Positions 6,199 to 14,602 of a stretch of DNA of 64,000 nucleotides are shown here, one piece after another. The stretch spans positions 2,108,001-2,172,000 of the forward strand of contig NZ_JBBOCJ010000001.1 of the NCBI RefSeq assembly GCF_038002345.1. Direction: 5' to 3'. A model generated the notes under the pieces. That model was not told the DNA's origin. It searched no databases and saw nothing but the letters and a program-made list of their open reading frames with translations. Within the stretch, counting starts at the first letter, position 1; each line of letters begins with the position of its first letter. This DNA comes from Paenibacillus sp. FSL M7-0420. GTDB taxonomy: Bacteria > Bacillota > Bacilli > Paenibacillales > Paenibacillaceae. Position numbers and translations under genes: made by a program.

Positions 6199-8871
6199 GT
6201 GGACAAGCTGATACTCATTGATGGAAATAATATCATTTACCGGGCGTTCTTCGCCATGCCGCCGCTGACGAATACAGCGGGACAGCAGACGAATGCGGTA
6301 TACGGTTTCACGACGATGCTGCTGCGTCTGCTGGAGGAGCATAAACCGACACATATGATTGTGGCCTTCGACGCGGGGAAGATTACCTTCCGGCATGAAG
6401 GCTATGAGGAGTATAAGGGCGGGCGCCAGAAGACCCCGCCGGAGCTGTCCGAGCAGTTTCCGCTGCTCAAGGAGCTGCTGAAGGGCCTGGGGGTTCCGCA
6501 ATTCGAGATTGCCGGCTACGAGGCTGACGATATTATCGGCACCATCTCCAGGGAAGCGGATGCCGCCGGCCGTCAGGTGATGATTGTGTCCGGGGATAAG
6601 GATATGCTGCAGCTGGCTTCCGAGCATACCACCATAGCGCTGGTGCGCAAGGGAGTTACGGAAGTGGAGCTCTACGGACCTAAGCAGATCCGTGACAAAT
6701 ATGATCTTACCCCTGAGCAGATCATTGATCTGAAGGGGCTGATGGGCGATGCCAGCGACAATATTCCCGGGGTGCCGGGAGTCGGAGAGAAGACAGCGCT
6801 TAAGCTGCTCCAGCAGTTCGGATCGGTGGAGGGCGTGCTGGCCGGAACCGGTGAGCTGAAGGGGAAGATGAAGGAGAAGCTGGAAGAGCACGCGGACAGC
6901 GCCGTCATGAGCAAAAAGCTGGCGACGATCTACCGCGAGGTTCCGCTTGAGCATACGTGGGAGGACATGGTATTCAGCGGGATTAACACGGACACGGCTG
7001 GGCCTGCGCTCGCCAAGCTGGAATTCCGCTCGCTGCTGGAACGCCTGTCGCTGAGCGCCTATTCGCATGCGGCGGACGGCGGTCTGTCCGGCCCCGCAGC
7101 GGTGGAAGCGGCAGAGCTTACGATTACGATCGTTGACGAAGCCGGAATAGGCGGGCTGGTTCAGGCACTGCCGGGCATCTCCGCCCTGCATGTGGAATCT
7201 AACGGAGAGAACCCGCACCGTGCCGAAGTGATCGGCCTCGGGCTGTCTTCGCCGGAGCAGCATTATTTTGTGCCTTTTGCCCTGCTGAAGAGTAAGGCTG
7301 CGGCACCTCTGCTGGACTGGCTCGGTGACGAGCAGGCGCCGAAGAGCGGGTATGATCTGCACCGTGCCGATCTGGCGCTGCATTGGCAGGGGATTGCTTT
7401 TGCCGGAGCCGCTAACGATGTTCAGCTTGCCGCTTACCTGCTGGACCCGACCGAAGCGAGCCAGAATCTGAATGACCTGACCACGAAATACGGCCTGCCC
7501 CGCTTGTCGCCGGATGAGGATGTCTTCGGCAAAGGGGCCAAATATAGAATTCCTGAGCCTAAGATTCTCGGTGAGCATGTCGCCCGTAAGAGTGCGACCG
7601 TGCTAGGCATTGTGCAGAAGCAGCAGGAGGAGCTGGACAAGACGGGCATGACCGGTCTGTTCCAGGACCTGGAGATGCCGCTGTCACGGATTCTCGCCGA
7701 TATGGAGAAGCAGGGCATTGCTGTAAACAAGGATGATCTCGTCCAGCTCGGTAAGGAATTTGAAGCCCAGATCTCCCGGCTGGTCACTGAGATCTACTCT
7801 GCCTGCGGAACCGAATTCAATCTTAATTCTCCGAAGCAGCTGGGTGAGGTTCTGTTCGTGAAGCTGGGTCTGCCGGTCGTGAAGAAGACGAAGACCGGTT
7901 ATTCGACGGATGCCGAGGTATTGGAAAAGCTTGCGCCTTATCATGACGCCGTGCGCCTGATCCTGCAATACCGATCCATTGCCAAGCTGCAATCCACGTA
8001 TGTGGAAGGTCTGATGAAGGAAATCTCGCCGGAGACCGGCAAGGTACACACCTTCTACCGGCAGACGATTGCCGCCACGGGCCGGCTAAGCAGCCAGTTC
8101 CCGAACCTGCAGAATATTCCGATCCGGCTCGAAGAGGGCCGCAAGATCCGTAAGGTATTCGTCCCCTCCGAGCCGGGCTGGTCGATTCTGGCGGCGGATT
8201 ACTCGCAGATCGAGCTGCGTGTGCTGGCGCATATCTCGGGTGATGAGCGGATGAAGGAAGCTTTTGTAGAGGATATGGATATCCATACCAAGACAGCTAT
8301 GGACGTATTCGGCGTCCCTGCGGAGAGTGTGGACAGTAATATGCGCCGCTCCGCCAAAGCGGTTAACTTCGGGATTGTGTACGGCATCAGCGATTACGGG
8401 CTGTCTCAGAACCTGAACATTCCGCGTAAGGAAGCGGCCCGGTTCATTGAGCAGTATTTCGAGGTGTTCCAGGGTGTGCGCCGTTACATGGATGATATTG
8501 TGGTCGAGGCCCGGAAGCAGGGGTATGTGACTACGCTGCTGGAACGCCGCCGTTATCTGCCGGAGATCAATGCGAAGAACTTCAATCTGCGGTCCTTCGC
8601 AGAACGTACGGCGATGAATACGCCGATTCAGGGAACCGCTGCGGATATTATCAAGCTGGCCATGGTTCATATGGACAAGGCGCTGCATGAGCGCGGCCTG
8701 AAGAGCCGAATGCTGCTCCAGGTACACGATGAGTTAGTGTTCGAGGTGCCGGAGGAGGAGCTGGAGAAAATGAAGCAGCTTCTGCCCGAGGTGATGGCCG
8801 GAGCGCTGCAGCTGTCTGTTCCGCTCAAGGCAGAGGTAAGTTATGGCAGCAACTGGTACGAAGCGAAATAG
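6199..8871 (+). CDS. polA: DNA polymerase I
   Basis: Repair and Okazaki-fragment-processing polymerase of 890 residues, normal for Bacillales. The N-terminal 5' nuclease domain (1-290) shows LIDGNNIIYRAFFAMPPL, YEADDIIGT and GLMGDASDNIPGVPG. The middle domain corresponds to the 3'-5' exonuclease, but where Escherichia coli has FDTET this protein has LHVES, so the first acidic residue is missing and proofreading is probably lost, as in other Bacillus-type enzymes. The polymerase domain carries motif A DYSQIELR (Asp667), motif B RRSAKAVNFGIVYG (from 716) and motif C VHDEL (Asp844). The GTG at 6199 is preceded by GGCGAGGTG; the upstream ATG in frame is poorly placed. Confidence 0.97.
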   Translation: MDKLILIDGNNIIYRAFFAMPPLTNTAGQQTNAVYGFTTMLLRLLEEHKPTHMIVAFDAGKITFRHEGYEEYKGGRQKTPPELSEQFPLLKELLKGLGVPQFEIAGYEADDIIGTISREADAAGRQVMIVSGDKDMLQLASEHTTIALVRKGVTEVELYGPKQIRDKYDLTPEQIIDLKGLMGDASDNIPGVPGVGEKTALKLLQQFGSVEGVLAGTGELKGKMKEKLEEHADSAVMSKKLATIYREVPLEHTWEDMVFSGINTDTAGPALAKLEFRSLLERLSLSAYSHAADGGLSGPAAVEAAELTITIVDEAGIGGLVQALPGISALHVESNGENPHRAEVIGLGLSSPEQHYFVPFALLKSKAAAPLLDWLGDEQAPKSGYDLHRADLALHWQGIAFAGAANDVQLAAYLLDPTEASQNLNDLTTKYGLPRLSPDEDVFGKGAKYRIPEPKILGEHVARKSATVLGIVQKQQEELDKTGMTGLFQDLEMPLSRILADMEKQGIAVNKDDLVQLGKEFEAQISRLVTEIYSACGTEFNLNSPKQLGEVLFVKLGLPVVKKTKTGYSTDAEVLEKLAPYHDAVRLILQYRSIAKLQSTYVEGLMKEISPETGKVHTFYRQTIAATGRLSSQFPNLQNIPIRLEEGRKIRKVFVPSEPGWSILAADYSQIELRVLAHISGDERMKEAFVEDMDIHTKTAMDVFGVPAESVDSNMRRSAKAVNFGIVYGISDYGLSQNLNIPRKEAARFIEQYFEVFQGVRRYMDDIVVEARKQGYVTTLLERRRYLPEINAKNFNLRSFAERTAMNTPIQGTAADIIKLAMVHMDKALHERGLKSRMLLQVHDELVFEVPEEELEKMKQLLPEVMAGALQLSVPLKAEVSYGSNWYEAK

Positions 8872-8922
8872 GCTCCCCGCACATGGCAGATATCCGGTAT
8901 AATGGAGTGGAGGTGAGCCATG

Positions 8923-9765
8923 ATGCCGGAATTGCCGGAAGTCGAAACAGTCAGAAGAACACTTAATGAGTTAATTACAGGCAAGCAGATAGAGCATGTC
9001 ACCGTCCGGCTGCCGCGGATAATTCAGCGCCCGGATGATATTCAGGCCTTTGCCCATATGCTGGCAGGCCATACAGTGGTAACGGTTGAGCGCAGAGGCA
9101 AGTTCCTGCGTTTCGTCTTTGACGGGCTGGTGATGGTCTCCCATCTGCGGATGGAGGGCCGTTACGGGGTGTACCGTGAGGGCGAGCTGCTGGACAAGCA
9201 TACACATGTTATTTTCCATTTCACAGATGGGACGGAGCTGCGTTATACGGATGTGCGCCAATTCGGGACGATGCATCTGTTCCAGCCGGGAGAGGATCTG
9301 CAGCTGAAGCCGCTGAACAAGCTGGGGCAGGAGCCGCTGGATGCCGATTTCACGCTGGAGCGGTTCAAGGAGATTGTCTCGAAGCGGAGCACCAAGATCA
9401 AGCCGCTGCTGCTCAATCAGGAATATATAGTAGGTATCGGCAATATTTATGTAGATGAGTCCCTGCACCGTGCAGGCATCCACCCGGAGGAGACCGCGAA
9501 ATCCCTCACGGAGGATCAGTTGGCCAGACTGCACCATGCTATCGTCGCAACGCTGACGGAAGCGGTGAATGCCGGAGGCTCCTCGGTGAAGTCGTATGTC
9601 AACGGCCAGGGGGAGAGCGGAAGCTACCAGGATCAGCACAAGATCTACGGACGCAAGGATCAGCCGTGTGCCACCTGCGGCACGCTGATTGAGAAGAGCG
9701 TGGTCGGCGGACGGGGGACGCATTATTGTCCCCGCTGCCAGCCGGTACCTGTATTGATTCTATGA
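8923..9765 (+). CDS. mutM: Formamidopyrimidine-DNA glycosylase MutM (Fpg)
   Basis: Removes 8-oxoguanine and other oxidised bases from DNA; 280 residues. The N-terminus MPELPEVET provides the catalytic Pro2 and Glu3, which is why the second of two adjacent ATGs (8923) is preferred over 8920. The C-terminal zinc finger has Cys249, Cys252, Cys269 and Cys272. GGAGGTGAG lies just upstream. The gene follows polA by 51 bases with no terminator between, so the two probably form a repair operon. Confidence 0.97.
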   Translation: MPELPEVETVRRTLNELITGKQIEHVTVRLPRIIQRPDDIQAFAHMLAGHTVVTVERRGKFLRFVFDGLVMVSHLRMEGRYGVYREGELLDKHTHVIFHFTDGTELRYTDVRQFGTMHLFQPGEDLQLKPLNKLGQEPLDADFTLERFKEIVSKRSTKIKPLLLNQEYIVGIGNIYVDESLHRAGIHPEETAKSLTEDQLARLHHAIVATLTEAVNAGGSSVKSYVNGQGESGSYQDQHKIYGRKDQPCATCGTLIEKSVVGGRGTHYCPRCQPVPVLIL

Positions 9766-9789
9766 TTTTTATTTAGAGTCAGCGCTGCA

Positions 9790-9843
9790 TTTACAGCCCG
9801 TTTCCGGATTAGTTACACTTGAGTTACAACCGTTATGTATTAA
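9790..9843 (+). promoter_or_regulatory. Putative PHO-box promoter of ytaF
   Basis: TTTACA (9790-9795), GTTACA (9812-9817), GTTACA (9823-9828) and TATGTA (9834-9839) lie at 22-, 11- and 11-base steps. TATTAA (9838-9843) stands nine bases after the third hexamer, the geometry seen at phoP and pstB. An alternative -10, TATAAT at 9872-9877, has no good -35. A GGCAGG/CCTGCC dyad lies at 9844-9860. Confidence 0.5.
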
Positions 9844-9963
9844 GGCAGGCACTTCCTGCCCGTCCCGCCCATATAATGTGTGAAGATTGCTGATTATGGC
9901 GAAACGGAGACCGGCTTGGATAGTTAATCCACCGGCTCCGGTTCTTCACGGGAGGGATTGCGG

Positions 9964-10686
9964 GTGCTTAGCCCATTGTTGTCACTGCTGTTGCTTGCGT
10001 TTGCGCTTAGTCTGGATGGATTTGGTGTAGGCATTACATATGGACTGCGTAAAATGAAAATTCCCCTGCTCTCCATTATCATTATCTCGCTCTGTTCAGG
10101 GGTCGTCATTTATGGTTCTATGCAGGTCGGCGTGCTGCTGGCCAAGGTAGTCTCCCCGAATGCCGCTTCCAGTGTCGGAGCGGTTATTCTCGTCTTAATG
10201 GGCTGCTGGTCCCTGTTCCAGATGCTGACGCAGAAGGAGAAGGAGCAGGAAGAGCCTGCGCCGGCAGCCGATAAAGGCTATTCGGGGCAGGAGACCAGGC
10301 AGGAGACGGCTGCTGCCGCACAACTTGCTGAGACAGAGCTGAAGCCGGCCGTATTCTCGCTGGAGCTTCGCCATCTGGGCGTGGTTATACAGATTCTCCG
10401 CACACCATCTTCTGCGGATATGGATGCCTCGGGGAGCATCTCCTCCATGGAAGCCATGATTCTGGGGATCGCGTTGTCGCTGGATGCCTTCGGAGCCGGT
10501 CTTGGTGCGGCACTGCTCGGATTCAGCCCGTGGTCCACCTCGCTGATGATCGCTGTATTCAGCGGAACCTTTCTGCTGATGGGGATGAAGACAGGACTGA
10601 GATTATCAGGCAGCTACTGGATGAAGCATGCCGCTGCGCTGCCCGCGATATTATTAATTGTAATGGGTATAATGAAGTTATTATGA
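9964..10686 (+). CDS. ytaF: Sporulation membrane protein YtaF (MntP-like)
   Basis: A polytopic membrane protein of 240 residues. It has two related halves, each opening with LSLDGFGVGITYGLR or LSLDAFGAGLGAALLG, the ALSLDAFG signature shared with MntP-type manganese exporters, joined by a charged Glu/Gln-rich loop (about residues 85-140). YtaF is known as a sporulation membrane protein in Bacillus; its biochemical role is not established. The GTG at 9964 is chosen because GGAGGG (9951-9956) is seven bases upstream; a TTG at 9958 is too close to it. The position between mutM and coaE is the conserved Bacillales arrangement. The upstream PHO-box-like array is unusual for this gene. Confidence 0.85.
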   Translation: MLSPLLSLLLLAFALSLDGFGVGITYGLRKMKIPLLSIIIISLCSGVVIYGSMQVGVLLAKVVSPNAASSVGAVILVLMGCWSLFQMLTQKEKEQEEPAPAADKGYSGQETRQETAAAAQLAETELKPAVFSLELRHLGVVIQILRTPSSADMDASGSISSMEAMILGIALSLDAFGAGLGAALLGFSPWSTSLMIAVFSGTFLLMGMKTGLRLSGSYWMKHAAALPAILLIVMGIMKLL

Positions 10687-10695
10687 GGTGAGTAC

Positions 10696-11292
10696 ATGAT
10701 TATAGGCTTAACCGGAGGCATCGCTTCGGGAAAAAGCACCGTGTCTGCACTGTTTGTCCGCAAGGGAGCTGCGCTGGTGGATGCTGATGTCATCGCCCGA
10801 GAGGTGATGCTCCCCGGACACCCGGTGCTGGCGGCAGCGGTGGAGGCTTTTGGAGACCGCATCCTGCTGCCTGACGGTTCGCTGGACCGGGCAGGTCTTG
10901 GCGAGATTGTCTTCCGGGACCCGGAGGCGCTTAAGACACTGAATAACCTGACCCATCCGGCAATCCGCAGGGAGATCAAGGACAGGATGTATGCGCTTGA
11001 ACAGGAGAATCCGCAACGTCTCGTCATTGTGGACATTCCGCTGCTCTACGAATCAGAGCTGGATTCCTTGTTTGATCAGATTATTGTGGTCTATGTTCCG
11101 AGGAGGGTGCAGTTAGCCCGCCTCATGGAGCGCAGCGGAATGAAGCTGGAACAGGCGGAGGACCGGCTGCGGTCCCAGATGGATATTGAACTGAAGCGCA
11201 GGAAAGCGAATTATGTGATCGACAATAGCGGTGATCTGGAGTCTGCAGAGCTTCAGGTTGCCCGGCTGTGGGACAGGCTGGGCCTGATATGA
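10696..11292 (+). CDS. coaE: Dephospho-CoA kinase
   Basis: Catalyses the last step of coenzyme A synthesis, phosphorylating the ribose 3'-OH of dephospho-CoA with ATP; 198 residues. The P-loop GLTGGIASGKST is at residues 4-15, followed by DADVIAREV, the lid region with NLTHPAIRREI, and VIVDIPLLYES. GAGGTGAG lies six bases before the ATG. It starts nine bases after ytaF and its stop overlaps the next start as ATGA, so ytaF, coaE and the transglycosylase are probably cotranscribed. Confidence 0.96.
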   Translation: MIIGLTGGIASGKSTVSALFVRKGAALVDADVIAREVMLPGHPVLAAAVEAFGDRILLPDGSLDRAGLGEIVFRDPEALKTLNNLTHPAIRREIKDRMYALEQENPQRLVIVDIPLLYESELDSLFDQIIVVYVPRRVQLARLMERSGMKLEQAEDRLRSQMDIELKRRKANYVIDNSGDLESAELQVARLWDRLGLI

Positions 11293-11855
11293 TGAAGTGG
11301 CTGCGTAAAAAAAGAGTTCTGCTGCTGCTGTTCATCGGCTTCACCGCGATCCTGTTTCTTGGCTCCAACTGGATGTCATGGTTTTATCCTATTCATTATA
11401 AAGCAGAGATCCGCCAGCACAGCCAGACGTATGAGATGGACCCGTTCCTGGTGGCGTCCATCATCCGTGTGGAGACCAATTATAAGACCGGCCGCGAATC
11501 CAAAAAAGGCGCACTGGGGCTCATGCAGCTCATGCCGGATACCGCCAAGTGGGCGCTCGAAAAGGCCAAGCTCCCCGACGTGTCGCTGGAGCGGCTGAAG
11601 CAAGAGCCCTCCTCCAATATTGAACTGGGCACCTGGTATTTGTCTACGCTGTCCAAGCAGTTCGACGGCAACCGTATAGCGGTCATAGCCGCCTATAATG
11701 CCGGGCCCGGTAAGGTGCAGAGCTGGTTGGATGAAGGGCAATGGGACGGAACAGAAGCCTCTGTGAAGGACATTCCGTTCGGTGAGACGCGTCACTACGT
11801 GCAGCGTGTAATTTATTATTATGATCAATATACCGAGCTCTATAGTGAGTTCTAG
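11289..11855 (+). CDS. Membrane-anchored lytic murein transglycosylase (SLT domain)
   Basis: Cleaves the MurNAc-GlcNAc bond of peptidoglycan with 1,6-anhydro formation. The 188-residue protein has an N-terminal signal anchor (about 10-27) and an SLT domain. The catalytic Glu62 lies in IIRVETNYK, followed by GALGLMQLMP and AVIAAYNAGPGKV, all hallmark motifs of family 1 transglycosylases. Two start codons, 11289 and 11292, are possible; the first overlaps the coaE stop. The gene next to coaE is also found in other Paenibacillus and Bacillus genomes. A hairpin shared with the convergent SASP gene follows. Confidence 0.9.
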   Translation: MMKWLRKKRVLLLLFIGFTAILFLGSNWMSWFYPIHYKAEIRQHSQTYEMDPFLVASIIRVETNYKTGRESKKGALGLMQLMPDTAKWALEKAKLPDVSLERLKQEPSSNIELGTWYLSTLSKQFDGNRIAVIAAYNAGPGKVQSWLDEGQWDGTEASVKDIPFGETRHYVQRVIYYYDQYTELYSEF

Positions 11856-11884
11856 GGTGCTTGTTACTTCTGCTGCTGTTATGT

Positions 11885-11928
11885 AAAAAGAAGCATCAAA
11901 CGGCCGGAGGCCGTTCGATACTTCTTAG
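11885..11928. terminator. Bidirectional terminator between transglycosylase and SASP genes
   Basis: A long stem pairs AAGAAG and AACGGCC with GGCCGTT and CTTCTT around a GGA loop, flanked by A's on the left. It can serve both converging genes. Confidence 0.75.
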
Positions 11929-11956
11929 GCAAGCTTATGTCGCGCTTAGCAGGTTA

Positions 11957-12175
11957 TTATTTGTACTGACCTGCCAACTGCTGCTCAGCCAGGGTTACAA
12001 GACGTTTAGTGATGTAACCACCGATCGAACCGTTTTCGTAAGAAGTTTTATTGCCTTGGTATCCGTCTGGGGAGAGGGTGATACCTAGTTCCTGGGCAAC
12101 TTCATATTTCAGTTGTTCCAAGGCACCGCGTGAGTTTGGAGCTACCAGGTTATTGGAGTTGTTATTTTGGCTCAT
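11957..12175 (-). CDS. Alpha/beta-type small acid-soluble spore protein
   Basis: A 72-residue SASP that coats and protects spore DNA and is degraded by GPR at germination. The family core is visible: LEQLKYEVAQELG with the GPR cut site after Glu, GNKTSYENGSIGGYITKRLV and the C-terminal EQQL. The Asn/Gln-rich N-terminus is usual. AGGAGGTGAAC lies just before the ATG. CATAATA on the minus strand (12212-12206) fits a sigma-G -10 (CATnnTA), but no good -35 is at the right distance, so forespore control is inferred from the family only. It is direct evidence that the organism sporulates. Confidence 0.95.
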   Translation of the reverse strand: MSQNNNSNNLVAPNSRGALEQLKYEVAQELGITLSPDGYQGNKTSYENGSIGGYITKRLVTLAEQQLAGQYK

Positions 12176-12340
12176 TGCTGTTCACCTCCTATCGGTTGGT
12201 AACTGTATTATGTGCCGGACATGTCAGATTCATAACAACAAATAAACGGTGTTTTCTGGAAATTAAATTAAGCCCGCATAGCCCTTGTGTATCAAGGGGC
12301 GGGGCCTGACCATTCTAATGATGAGGAAGTGAAGAAGCTT

Positions 12341-12817
12341 ATGAAATGTCCTTACTGCGACCACACCAATACCAAAGTCCTGGACTCGCGCCCGGCCAAT
12401 GAGAATAAGTCCATCCGCCGCAGGCGGGAATGCGAGCTGTGCAGCCGCCGTTTCACCACCTTCGAGATGATTGAAGAGACCCCCCTGATTGTGATCAAAA
12501 AAGGCGGCAGCCGTGAAGAGTTCAGCCGTGACAAAATCCTCCGCGGCCTGATCCGTGCCTGCGAGAAGCGTCCGGTCCCTGTTGAGCGCCTGGAGGTCAT
12601 CGTATCCGAGGTGGAGAAAAGCCTGCGCGGCATCGCCCTCGCCGAGATCGAGAGCCGCCAGATCGGCGAGCTGGTCATGGAGCAGCTCTACCCTGTCGAC
12701 GAGGTAGCCTACGTCCGCTTCGCGTCCGTGTACCGCCAGTTCAAGGACATTAACATGTTCATGAAGGAACTGAAGGGACTGCTGTCCAAGAACACGGAGG
12801 AGCTGGACGGGCTGTAG
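12341..12817 (+). CDS. nrdR: Transcriptional repressor NrdR
   Basis: A zinc-finger and ATP-cone repressor of ribonucleotide reductase genes; 158 residues. The zinc ribbon is Cys3/Cys6 (MKCPYC) and Cys31/Cys34 (CELC), followed by SRRFTTFE. The ATP-cone runs from about residue 46 to 136, starting [20 protein letters not shown]. The ATG at 12341 begins the universal MKCPYC start and has GAGGAAGTGAAG upstream; an in-frame start 54 bases earlier is not needed. In Bacillus dnaB and dnaI follow nrdR, but here the order breaks at tRNA genes. Confidence 0.96.
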   Translation: MKCPYCDHTNTKVLDSRPANENKSIRRRRECELCSRRFTTFEMIEETPLIVIKKGGSREEFSRDKILRGLIRACEKRPVPVERLEVIVSEVEKSLRGIALAEIESRQIGELVMEQLYPVDEVAYVRFASVYRQFKDINMFMKELKGLLSKNTEELDGL

Positions 12818-12923
12818 GTGGAGGGAGTAGAGGGGTTTGATTGGGGTAGCGGGGCTGGCTCTGGGGTTATAGGGCCAGTTCCCGGATAGGGCGTTTGTCC
12901 TCAAAAATAATTTCGAAAAAGTG

Positions 12924-12952
12924 TTGACACTGAAAGCAGATTTCTGTATTAT
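12924..12952 (+). promoter_or_regulatory. Sigma-A promoter of the tRNA-Ala/tRNA-Lys pair
   Basis: TTGACA (12924-12929), a 17-base spacer and TATTAT (12947-12952) lie about 110 bases before tRNA-Ala. Confidence 0.85.
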
Positions 12953-13062
12953 ATAGAAGTCGCCTACGAAACACATTGATGAATAAGCGGCTTGAGCTTA
13001 TCACTAAGATTAGATTTTAGAATACATAATGTAATTCTAAATTGGCAAAATTGTAAAAATAT

Positions 13063-13138
13063 GGGGCCATAGCTCAGCTGGGAGAGCGCATCGCTGGCAG
13101 CGATGAGGTCAGGGGTTCGATCCCCCTTGGCTCCACCA
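13063..13138 (+). tRNA. tRNA-Ala (anticodon GGC)
   Basis: A 76-base cloverleaf: acceptor GGGGCCA/TGGCTCC, D loop AGCTCAGCTGGGAGAGC, anticodon stem CATCG/CGATG around loop CTGGCAG, T arm GGGGTTCGATCCCC, and encoded CCA. Confidence 0.97.
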
Positions 13139-13147
13139 ATTTCATAC

Positions 13148-13220
13148 GGACTCTTAGCTCAGTTGGTAGAGCAGTAGACTCTTAATCTATTTGTCCAGGG
13201 TTCGAGCCCCTGAGAGTCCA
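13148..13220 (+). tRNA. tRNA-Lys (anticodon CTT), copy 1
   Basis: A 73-base cloverleaf: acceptor GGACTCT/AGAGTCC, anticodon loop CTCTTAA, T arm CAGGGTTCGAGCCCCTG and discriminator A. CCA is not encoded. Identical in all 73 bases to the copy at 48522-48594. Confidence 0.96.
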
Positions 13221-13227
13221 TCACATG

Positions 13228-13253
13228 AAGAACGGCAGAGATGTCGTTCTTTT
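13228..13253 (+). terminator. Terminator after tRNA-Lys copy 1
   Basis: AAGAACG and CGTTCTT pair around GCAGAGATGT, followed by T's. A closely similar hairpin follows tRNA-Lys copy 2. Confidence 0.8.
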
Positions 13254-13393
13254 GCTGTTTCAGGGGATGCGGATGATTAAGTGGGGGAACAGCAAGGGCT
13301 TGAGATCCATTCCCGAACCGTGAACCCCTGAACCCCAACTGCGAAATATGATTTCCGTTGATATCCTTCGGTTCTAAATGTGTCTAAAGGACT

Positions 13394-13582
13394 GCTACGG
13401 ACCCCACAGCCCTTATTTTCTCTATTCAACATAATTAAAAGGGCTAACGGACCTTATCGCGCTTATTGTTTCATCACCATCCATATATGAGATGAAATCT
13501 AGTAAATAGCGCCATCTGAGTCCGTCAGCTTCGTGAAATTGTGCTTTTTATAGAAATAGGCGCGCCTCGGTCCGTTACAGCT
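13394..13582. repeat. Four copies of a GGACC...GCGCTTATT element in inverted arrangement
   Basis: The 400-base gap after the tRNAs holds four related 27-31-base copies. Two read on plus (13394-13420 and 13443-13471), with ACGGACC followed by a GCSCTTATT tail. Two read on minus (13501-13529 and 13551-13582), seen on plus as AAATAGCGC...TCCGTC and AAATAGGCGC...GGTCCGTTA. The two pairs face each other across the centre at about 13485, so the whole region could fold as a nested cruciform or RNA. No coding frame of note is present. I do not recognise the family. Confidence 0.65.
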
Positions 13583-13651
13583 GATTGATACCTCTACTTC
13601 TCACGCTCACAGCCACGGAATTCAAGTGTTTTTACCATATCAGCTTTATAA

Positions 13652-14210
13652 TTATGCTCCTAAACATACGTTACACTCTAAGCTGATATGTCCGGTTGCG
13701 CTGCTGTCCTCCAGCGACATCCAGTAACTGTTGTTCGACCAAATGATGCAGAATTCGTCGGAGTGCCTGTCCGTTACCCTGAGATGCTTAGCAAGCTCCA
13801 AAGGTGTGAATGCCCTGAGCAGACGTCTTGCGTAACGAAGGGTCTCCGCTTCGAGCCAAGTTAAGGTGGAAGCAACATCCGTCGCAATGAATTTGCCGAT
13901 AAAAGACAACACCAACTGTTGACATTGCTTGGGTTCTTCGATAATCGAAGCCTTGAATCTCAATCCCGCCTTTTGCACCTCCAGGCATATAAGCTAAGTC
14001 CAGATAGCGGTACCCGTTATTGAAATCACGCACTTCCCATTCTGGAAACAAATGATCGAAATTGCCTATTGCCGGAAACCATACCTTGCGGAGAAATTCA
14101 ACTGTTCCGTGGCCTAATCCTTTGCCAAGTAGCTCCTTTCGCCTGTGGTTGCTCTCATTCTTTAGATTGCTAACTAACCATTCCTCGTACTGCTGCTCAA
14201 ATCGCGGCAT
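13652..14210 (-). pseudogene. Frameshifted remnant of an endonuclease-like/winged-helix protein
   Basis: Reading on minus, one frame gives MPRFEQQYEEWL through RYLDLAYMPGGAKGGIEIQGF. The homologous continuation (IIEEPKQCQQLVLSFIGKF, then LLRAFTPLELAKHLRVTDR) is in another frame, the switch falling near 13955. The Asp...Glu-Ile-Gln arrangement recalls the DUF559/Vsr-like nuclease core, and the C-terminal part reads like a helix-turn-helix. Between the two halves some 30-40 codons seem to be lost compared with what I recall of related Paenibacillus proteins, so this is a deletion plus frameshift. The family name is uncertain; loss of function is likely. Confidence 0.65.
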
Positions 14211-14423
14211 CCGTACTCCTCCTCGAACGCTCAACTTAGTGTTTATTTTTCCCGCAAAAAAGCCGCCTCAATACTCAACCCTCTCCAAGAAACTAACTCG
14301 GAAGGGGCAAAGCATTACAAGCGGCGTGTGCTTCACAACCTATGTTTCTTATTATAGCGCTACAAATCCAGGAATCAATAAGTTATACTACCCTTAAGTC
14401 CTCATAGGAGGCTGAAATCAGAC

Positions 14424-14585
14424 ATGCTTGTGCCAAAAAGAATGGAAAAACAAACAACTAATGGGCTAGCTGAAGATGACTATTCAATTGACGATATTCT
14501 TGAATCTGAAGGTATACTGACGCCTAATGAAGCAAAAGAACTGTACAATGAGATTCGGAGAATGCGTGAGGAAGAGTGGAATTGA
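14424..14585 (+). CDS. Small 53-residue acidic protein of unknown function
   Basis: ATG at 14424 with AGGAGG at 14406-14411. The product is short and acidic, with a predicted helical C-terminus: SIDDILESEGILTPNEAK followed by ELYNEIRRMREEEWN. No transmembrane segment or known motif is seen. It is followed after 17 bases by a decayed gene with its own ribosome site. The size, charge and position would suit an antitoxin or a small regulatory subunit, but no sequence motif supports that and no partner toxin is visible. Codon use looks ordinary and the frame is clean, unlike both neighbours. Confidence 0.5.
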   Translation: MLVPKRMEKQTTNGLAEDDYSIDDILESEGILTPNEAKELYNEIRRMREEEWN

Positions 14586-14602
14586 TAAAAGGGGAGAGTC
14601 TG

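Noticed and set aside
6160..7578. Minus-strand frame of 472 codons inside polA
   Set aside because: Antisense shadow of a strongly conserved gene in GC-rich codons, no ribosome site and Arg/Gln/Leu-rich nonsense product.
12186..12245. Full sigma-G promoter for the SASP gene
   Set aside because: Only the -10 (CATAATA) fits; the best -35-like GAATC is 14 bases away, too close.
12263..12976. Minus-strand frame of 237 codons covering nrdR
   Set aside because: Antisense to a conserved regulator and running across the tRNA promoter; no coding signs.
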